From Penicillus capitatus (lineage: Eukaryota > Chlorophyta): a stretch of 64,000 bases of DNA. Made by a program: the position numbers and the translations under genes. The stretch spans positions 682,001-746,000 of the forward strand of contig OZ287702.1 of the NCBI GenBank assembly GCA_965649825.1, written 5' to 3'. Within the stretch, counting starts at the first letter, position 1. The number at the start of each line of letters is the position of its first letter. Positions 56,682-64,000 of the stretch are shown piece after piece. Under the pieces are notes generated by a model. It had not been told where the DNA came from. It saw nothing but the letters and a program-made list of their open reading frames with translations, and ran no database searches.

Positions 56682-57165
56682 CTGTATTGTTGTTGTAACC
56701 CCGATTACGCCTTATATATGTATCAAAGCTCCTTTTTGGCAGCGCATGGATGTCGCCTGTCTGAAGCGGAACTCGGCGACGTATTCACTGAGGCCGCCGC
56801 CGCGTGGCATATCACCGATGATCTGTTAAGCGATTGCTAGCTGCAAAACATCGTCGACCGCGAACGATGGCGACGTCCTCTTGTTGCATACCTGCAAGAA
56901 TCCAGCCGCCAGATGCGTCGAGATACTTCGCAAACGTCGCATGAAAGAAGCACACGCACACTCCGGTGTTACCCTTAGAACAACACATCGCCCTGAGGTG
57001 TCCAGCCGAGGAGGAAATGAACTGATTGTGGCAGCACCAGATCCTGATGCGACTTTGAAGGAATGTAGAAGTGATTGATTGTGACACCATCGCCGTGCTC
57101 CGCACGGCACATCCCGTCTTTGTGTTTACTCTCCTATCTCTACTTTAGTGTGCACAAAAAGGAAC
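56682..57165. other. intergenic region, one possible exon
   Basis: A plus-strand stretch near 56740-56830 (GCRLSEAELGDVFTEAAAAW) looks protein-like and follows a CTTTTTGGCAG acceptor. It could be an alternative 3' exon of the EF-hand gene. Otherwise nothing is recognisable. Confidence 0.35.
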
Positions 57166-60100
57166 ATGTCACATAGCAGTAAGCCGTTATTTCTCGCTAT
57201 TCGCAGAACACACTGTTGATATTAGGCACCACTTCGAAACAACTATGTCGACACTTCGTCAGAACAGGATCATGCAAGTTCGGGACCTCGTGCCGATTCT
57301 CGCACGACACATCGGATCCCGAGAACGTTGCGCGAACATTGCAAGTGACTGAAGAGAAGAAATGGACTGGGAAAACCGCGATCTGTCAGTTTTTCGCGCG
57401 CAATGGGACGTGCCGGTTCGGCGACGACTGCCGCTACTTACACGCCAGGCCGGACGAAGTCCTCCATGAATCCGCGAGCGACGACACTGACGCACCTACT
57501 GTTTTCACGTAAGTCCACAGTTCAAATGCGATTCGGAAGTAGACCTAGGAGAGTATTTCGGCAGTATGTTCGTCGAAATGCGATTGGAGAGATGCTCGAC
57601 AAGGCAAGCGCACGCGTTCATTCAGTGCATGGAGAGATGCCTCAACGCCGACAGCGGAGGAGACGAGCTGACTGTTCTCCGGACGCTCGGCAGTGAGATT
57701 GGAGAGGAGATCTTGCTTAACCTCTTCGGTCCACAGAAAAAATTTGTGCTGAATCAAACAAAAACGACAACAACTACCGAAGTGCGCCTGACTTGTCTTT
57801 TTTTCTATTTCGACGTAAATATGGTGTTATCTAAAGGTGTCCTTCCTCTATACTTTCGTTCCATTCCTAAGATTGGTGACCTCACCATCGATTCTGAAAT
57901 CAACACTTCAGAAATACGTGAACGCATTTCTCGAATACTTGGGTCGGGCTTTTGAGTGGACTCAGATCCAGTCGATGCTCAAAGAGCTTCTGTCGATGAA
58001 GGTCCCTCCTTCGCTGTCTGAGACAGATCTGTCTGCTTCGGATCGAAATGATCGATCGGGATTTCGGCAGTCGGATGCGGAAAACAAAGATATGTGGTTA
58101 GAGGTCCTATCTCCGCTCCTGCTGTTCTTCTTGGAGCTCCTTCGGCGATTCGACAGCTCCTTTCTAAAGGACATCTCACCTCTTCAGTCTCACCTTGAAG
58201 CTATAAAGGATCGCACTCTTATCGATTTCGCACACCCTCATCGAAAACACCGGAAGTTTGTAAAAGCCTACACAGAGTTTTCAAAGTAAAAAGAGATTCC
58301 GTCACAATGCGTTGCATTTTAAGAGATGGTGATTGTATCAGTCTTTTTGCACAGAAGACAAACAGAGATGCGTCAGGAAACGCACTTGCAAAGAAGCTTG
58401 TATTGCTGAAAACTTCCAGAAGAGTGGAAAAACGTTCAAAAGTAAACATGTATGCTGATCCGCCAGGTATGCAGTTTGCCATCGACTGGCATACGAGTGT
58501 TGCCCTCAGGTATGCTGAATCCAAAGGGTCCGAGACACGACAATGATCACAGTGACATTGAAGAGATCTGCATTGTCCCGACGGAAGAAGAGGCTCTCTG
58601 TTCATCGCCGCCCTACCTCCCCCCGAACAAGTGCTTCCCGGCCCTTTGCTTGCATGATGACAGCTGAAGGGTTCCACAGGGCTGGTTCCGTTGTGCATCT
58701 TCCTGCAGGCAGCGTCGAGGCCCATCGCGATCTGCACTTCCGTTTGCTGCGCTTCAATCTCGTCTCGGACATCCAAACAGCCATCGCGAACTTCATGGAA
58801 TCTGGAGGAATCGACGCTTTGCGGAACCCTGTCAGAACACGTTAACGAATTCGGGTTGGTGGATGTTGCTCTGTTGATAGGATCAGCTGAAGAAGACAGT
58901 GACCTGTGGTTTTGAATCCAGAGATGTCTCGATGGATATCTACAGACATGTGGAGGTGGTGTCCATGGGAGCAAATCGATTCGAAGGGGTCTACTATAAC
59001 GTACGCCGCACACCATTTGGCTCTTTAGTTATTTTCCAAGCCTTGCCAGATTGAATTCAACGAACCTGGGTTGTTAACGAGGTATTCATCGCAGCAGAAA
59101 ATGGCTTTTTGGAAACGGACGAAGCGATTGGCTCACGGAACTCTGATCTGCATTTGCTGGCACACGGGCAACACTCAACGCCCCCATCTTGTCTTTGGAT
59201 CTATCGGAGAGCGTAATGAACATAAGCTGTCGTCTTCCCGTCCCACTCTCGGCATCCGGTTAGATCTCGCAGTTGTTCTTTTCTTGTTGAAGGAGACTTG
59301 TTAGATCGCTGCCGCGTCCTTACAACGAGAAACTCATGTCTCTCATGCTGAAGGATGAAGACCACAACCACACATTGAAGTCAGAAGTGGTCATGTTACA
59401 AGCAGGCCCGAGCTTCTTTGCGTTTGAGTCCGTTTTGGCAGCTCTCAAAACAGCTCCTATACCATTGGACGACATCATTGCACAGCCGCCACCGCCTCCA
59501 TCGACGGTGGACCTTAGCAAAGAGGCATCACTCGTTGTTGAGTTGCATTTCTTGACAGAAAGGAGGAACAAACCAGCAGGTGATAACAGTACCTGAGTAT
59601 GCAGCGTATGGAGGGACATTCGACCTCGGATTCCTTTTTCTGAACAAAGATGATCTGTTTCCATGGTTTTATTGGCGCCGAATACGTTTCTCTGGAAGAC
59701 ACTGACATTGCTGTAGGGTGCCTACAGTCAATCTAGAGTTTCCTGACGATTTTCCACTTGAAGCAATCAACGAATGGACCACGCTAGACAAACGCCAAGC
59801 AGAGGCTTTGAAAACAGCCCTTACGCAAGAGATCGCTTTGATCCAGGGCCCGCCCGGAACAGGTAGATACACATCTTTTATGGTTCACTCCAGGAACCGG
59901 ATCTGTGTGACACTGAACAGGGAAGACATATGTTGGAGTTCAGATTGTCCGTGCTCTGCTGACCTTCAAACATCCCGACCGTTATCGTCGTCTTGAAAAC
60001 TGGCTCTGTGGAATGGGACAACAGGAAGGAAAATCCATTGGTCCAATCCTCTGCATCTGCTACACGAATCACGCACTCGATCAGTTCTTAACTGGTCTGC

Positions 60101-63100
60101 TCAAGGCAGGCATCCGTGACATCATTCGAGTCGGTGGAAACAGCCGTTGCAAGGCACTGGAGCAGTACAATCTGAAGAACATACCGAAACGAGGAACAGG
60201 CGCCACGGGGTACAAGTTGCTGAAAGACAGACTGCCAGGTCTCGAAGAAACAATCGAACTCAGAAGTGCATCTCTCAAGAGATCCAGTGCAAAGTAAAAA
60301 GCTGCCAATGGGGTGCATCACCATATTGTCTTGCTCTTGTTCAGAGCTTTGAGATGGTGTCAAGTGGGCAAGTTCATTCTATCTTACTGCCCTCGGTTCT
60401 TTGACTATCTGGATCATGCCAGAATGTATGATGGCGTGCGGAAAGATTTCTCCCTTGCGTGGATGGAATGGTGTGAAATGTATTGGGAATACAGTGATGA
60501 AGATTGGCAAGATGCTTGTCTTTTCCCAGATCGCCCTTTAGAAGAGCTACTGCAAATACACGATTTCTGGGACATCTCTCCGACGGAGCACGAAACGTTG
60601 TACAACTACCTGGAGGCAAAAGTTAGGGGAGAAGCAAACGAGACCATGGAAGATTTGATCGCAGAGTATGATTACTACAGAGAGCAGTATGCAGAACTGA
60701 AGCAATCATCAGATTTGGAGTGTCTGAGAAGTGCATCTGTTGTTGGAATGACAACAACATACGTGGCAATGCATCAAGATCTTTTGGCAAGTCTCCGACC
60801 CCGGATTGTGATTTTGGAAGAGGCGGCCGAGGTGTTAGAAGCTCACGTATTGACATCGCTGTCCGCAGACACCCAGCAATTAATCATGATTGGAGATCAC
60901 GAGCAGCTTCGCCCAAAGGTTGACAATTTTTTGCTTCAAGTGCATTCTGGATCGGGATTCGATTTGGATGTTTCGATGTTTGAAAGGCTCATTACTCAGA
61001 GCAACGTCCACCACGTCACACTTCAAAGTCAACGACGGATGCGCCCACAATTCTCAAGGTCTGTTCGGATTGCTACCGCTTTTTGCTGTTGTAGCTTCAT
61101 CTCTGTCAGACTGATTCGTTCCACTGTCTACCCTGAGCTTCAGGATCACGCTTCAGTGAAAAAATATCCAGAGGCGGTGCCTGGAATGGCTAAGACGCTG
61201 TTTTTCTTCGATCATGATCACGAAGAGGACGGTACCGCGGATGCAAAATCCAAGAGCAATACGTTCGAGGCGCACTTTGCGGTTCATTTGGCGGCATACC
61301 TGCTAAAACAGGATTGCTTCAGACGAGGTGGATTGCTTCTTGGAGCAATAGAGCTCTGAATGCGATGCATAGATGACGTTGCGATTGTGACGCCCTATGT
61401 GGGACAGCTGCTGAAGTTAAGAAAGCTCACATCAGAAGTATCTCTCCATATGCGCATCGATGAGAATGACAAAGAGCTGCTGGCAGACTTCACAGCAACA
61501 AGTGATCATCTGCTTCCTTTCCACCCCGTCTCTCCAAGCCGTTCTATCCAGGAGATCCAAACGTACCGGCAGAGGACCATATTCGTGACGATGAGGAAGA
61601 CCAAGGCGAAAAAGAAAAGAAGAAGGTCTATGCAGACAAAGAAATGCAATCTTGTGTCCGCCTGGCCACTGTGGATAACTTTCAAGTGAACCCCCCTTTG
61701 CAGTAGCTACAACGATGTGACTATCGGCAGGGAGAAGAGGCAAAGGTTGTCATACTGTCGCTCGTTAGAAATCAGAAAGAGGGCCACATTGGATTTGTGG
61801 GTATCAAGAACAGAATCAATGTCATGCTCTCAAGAGCGCGAGAAGGAATGTATATCCTCGGAAACAGCAAGTCTCTGGAAGCTTATCGCAAGAACACAAT
61901 GTGGAAGGATATCCTCAGCATGATGCGAGAGGAAGGATGTGTCGGAACTGAACTGGAGGTCAGTTGATTCGTACTCTACACATATCGTGCTCCACTTTGC
62001 TGCTTGTCTCAGCTAAAGTGTCAAAATCATCCGGAGAAGGCAACGAAGATCGCTCACTGGAAAGACTTCGGCCGCTTGGCTGCAGAAGGCGGATGTCAGG
62101 AGCTTTGTGGACAGCAATTACCATGCGGACACATCTGCAGAAGGTCTGTCTATGTGCACACTTTGAATGGTGTGCAGTTGTGGATTTGTTCGAGCAGACG
62201 CTGTCATGTCACAAACCAAGAACACACACAAAGCGAATGTCCTGTGCTTGTCAGCGTCGAGCTTCCATGTGGGCATGTCCAGCACAAGATTCCGTGTCAC
62301 AAGTACCAGGCTCGTTGATTTGACATACGAAATGAACGCCATTGGATGACAGGGCTGCCAATCCGGCCACTGTCCTCTGTGAAGAGAGCATCGAGGTGGG
62401 TGTCGAAGGATGTCAACATGGTCACAGATACCAGGTGCCATGCTCTCGTGCGAAGCGTTTCTCTGAAAACCCTGAGAGCTGCACCGAACTTGTTTCTGTG
62501 TTGATGCCATTCTGTGGGCATAAGATTAACGTTCCCTGCCACAGAGAGGGCACCATTTCAGAGCATCCACGCAATTGCTTCGCACGGTGCCATCGACAGA
62601 TCGGAGGCTGTGGGCACTTATGCCAGAGGCAATGTGGAGACTGTCTGGATCAAACGCTGAAAAAGAACCCGCAGTTTATACTCTCGTCATCGAATGTTCA
62701 TCTGCTGGAGCATAAAAAGTGCCAATCTCTCTGCGGCAAAATTCTGTTCTGTGGCCATTTGTGCAAAGATCATTGTCATCCGGGTAAATTGCTCATCTTC
62801 TCTTTCTGTCTATGGACGTCGTTCGTAGATCATGAAAACTGCAGTCCGTGTCAGGAGAAGTGTTCCATTGTCTGTGAGCATCAAAAAGAGAGCAACCACA
62901 GGAAGTGCTCAGACAAACGCGAATCCTGTGTCGAGCCATGTTCGTGGAAGTGCGAGCACCAGGGAGAGTGCACACTTCCGTGTGGAGTTCCGTGCAAACG
63001 GTTACCTTGTGATCATCGCTGTCGTAAACAACTTGCTTGTGGATGTCAATGTCCATCCCTCTGTGGGGAGGAGTGCCCTTCGGATGCGTTCTGCCATGTA

Positions 63101-64000
63101 CATGCTGACCCTACGGTCAAGAACATGGTCTGTTGTTCACTGCATGCATTGCACCATGCATTTTCGATCACTGTAGGAGGTCGACATGATTCAGTTCCGC
63201 AAATACGGAGAGCTGACCGACGAAGACCTCACTCAGGATCCACTGATCGTTCTCAACTGTGGCCACGCTTTCTTAATGTCCACCCTCGATGGTCACATGG
63301 ACATCAAGCAGTTCTACGAGCAGGATAAATACGAAAAGTTACTCCCTTGTTGTGGCTGATCTTCTAAGATGATATGGACAGGTGGACGAGACCAGTGCTG
63401 GGTGAACGCATGGGTATGTTGGACAACAGAAGAGTCTGCATGATCTGCAGATCGCCCATTGTATCCATTCGCCGTTATGGCCGGATCATCAAGAAGACAG
63501 AGATCGATCTCATGGACAGACGATTCGTTCGCCTCTTTGTCAGAACGCAGAATAAGCTCAAGAGTGATGTCGAGAAGATCGACGGGGATCTGGACGATCT
63601 GAAAGCCAACATGACGAGTGGTCTCGAGGTCCGTTCGACACTGAGGAAGATACAGAGAATTGGAAAGAGGGCAACATCCTGTGCAGCAGAATACCGAAAA
63701 CTGTTGGACACTTCGCAACAGTACCTTTGATCATTCTCTGTTGTCACAATGACGTGGTTACTGTTCTGCAGAATGCCATCGATCGAACTCTATAGACAGA
63801 CGCTTGATTCCATCATGAGCAAAGCGCTTGAAGAAGAGTGGTCAGAAGAAGAGCTCGCTGCCGAACTCGACGCATTGACTGAACCCAAACCTGATCAAGC
63901 ACAGACATGCAGGCAGTGCATGCATCGTCATCGTTTCTGATGATAATTCCTTTGTGTGTTTGCAGAGCTTGCATTGGGTTTGTGTTTTGCCGGAGACTCT
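57166..64000 (+). CDS. ZNFX1-type SF1 helicase with N-terminal CCCH fingers, 3' partial
   Basis: Large RNA helicase related to ZNFX1, a conserved factor in small-RNA inheritance and antiviral sensing. Exon 1 (57166-57178, MSHS) joins exon 2 at 57226 across a 47-nt intron, then two CCCH fingers: CRHFVRTGSCKFGTSCRFSH and CQFFARNGTCRFGDDCRYLH. The ZNFX1 N-terminal region shows ICIVPTEEEALCSSPPYLPP and EAHRDLHFRLLRFNL. Helicase motifs: DKRQAEALKTAL, IQGPPGTG (Walker A), LCICYTNHALDQFL, SASVVGMTTTYVAMHQDLLA, IVILEEAAEVLEAHV (Walker B, E-E-A-A), IMIGDHEQLRPKV, TLQSQRRMRPQ and GMAKTLFFFDHDHEED. An array of NFX1-type Cys/His fingers (about 61960-63350; CGHICRR, CGHLCKDHC, CGVPCKRLPC) follows. The gene runs off the window without the C-terminal finger of animal ZNFX1. 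Human ZNFX1 lacks CCCH fingers, so the front addition is notable. Confidence 0.85.

Noticed and set aside
58219-59016. 265-codon minus-strand ORF
   Set aside because: It lies opposite exons of the ZNFX1-type gene whose plus-strand frames show clear family motifs.

Overview
The window is nuclear DNA of a unicellular eukaryote. Nearly every recognisable gene is split by very short introns (about 41-60 nt, GT..AG). The products are typically eukaryotic: ribosomal protein eL39, PP2A activator PTPA, spliceosomal YJU2B/CCDC130, a SAC3/GANP protein, a BRO1-domain protein and a dynein heavy-chain tail. Genes lie on both strands with gaps as small as 25-40 bp. A dynein related to axonemal heavy chains, a P2X-type channel, a plant-like thiamine HAD domain and a KEA/TMCO3 antiporter suggest a flagellated protist. 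I cannot name the lineage from sequence alone. Splicing is unusual: about a third of the introns I could fix by reading frame have C at donor position +3 (GTC...), and a few start with GC.

Layout. 0.5-1.1 kb: small single-pass membrane protein. 4.1-6.2 kb: P2X-like channel with a C-terminal EF-hand extension. 8.2-9.4 kb: a dispersed repeat and a weak secreted-protein candidate. 10.5-15.5 kb: large NB-ARC/STAND protein with nine almost identical 43-residue TPRs. 16.2-17.6 kb: decayed second copy of the P2X/EF-hand gene. 17.5-22.1 kb: dynein heavy-chain tail and linker that stops before the motor. 22.3 kb: eL39. 22.7-36 kb: PTPA, four sulfotransferase paralogues made by segmental and tandem duplication (with a broken PTPA copy carried along), a CPBP intramembrane protease and two tiny homeodomain-like ORFs. 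36.3-40.6 kb: TMEM230-like, YJU2B and SAC3/GANP genes packed tightly. 41.4-43.8 kb: a frameshifted Penelope-like reverse transcriptase. 44 kb: eS8 pseudogene. 44.8-46.4 kb: MATH-MATH-RING protein. 47-48.4 kb: BRO1 protein. 48.7-52 kb: thiamine gene fusing HAD, ThiD and ThiE. 52-56.7 kb: RRM protein, KEA/TMCO3 antiporter and four-EF-hand protein. 57.2 kb to the window end: ZNFX1-type helicase with N-terminal CCCH fingers, running off the end.

Themes. Calcium and membrane signalling (P2X-EF, centrin-like protein, K+/H+ antiporter) and innate-defence-type architectures (NB-ARC-TPR, MATH-RING, ZNFX1) are over-represented. Several domain combinations look unusual: P2X plus EF-hand, HAD-ThiD-ThiE, MATH-MATH-RING, a dynein without a motor, and CCCH plus ZNFX1. 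Exon models were made by hand from frame, splice signals and family conservation; boundaries without explicit positions are approximate.
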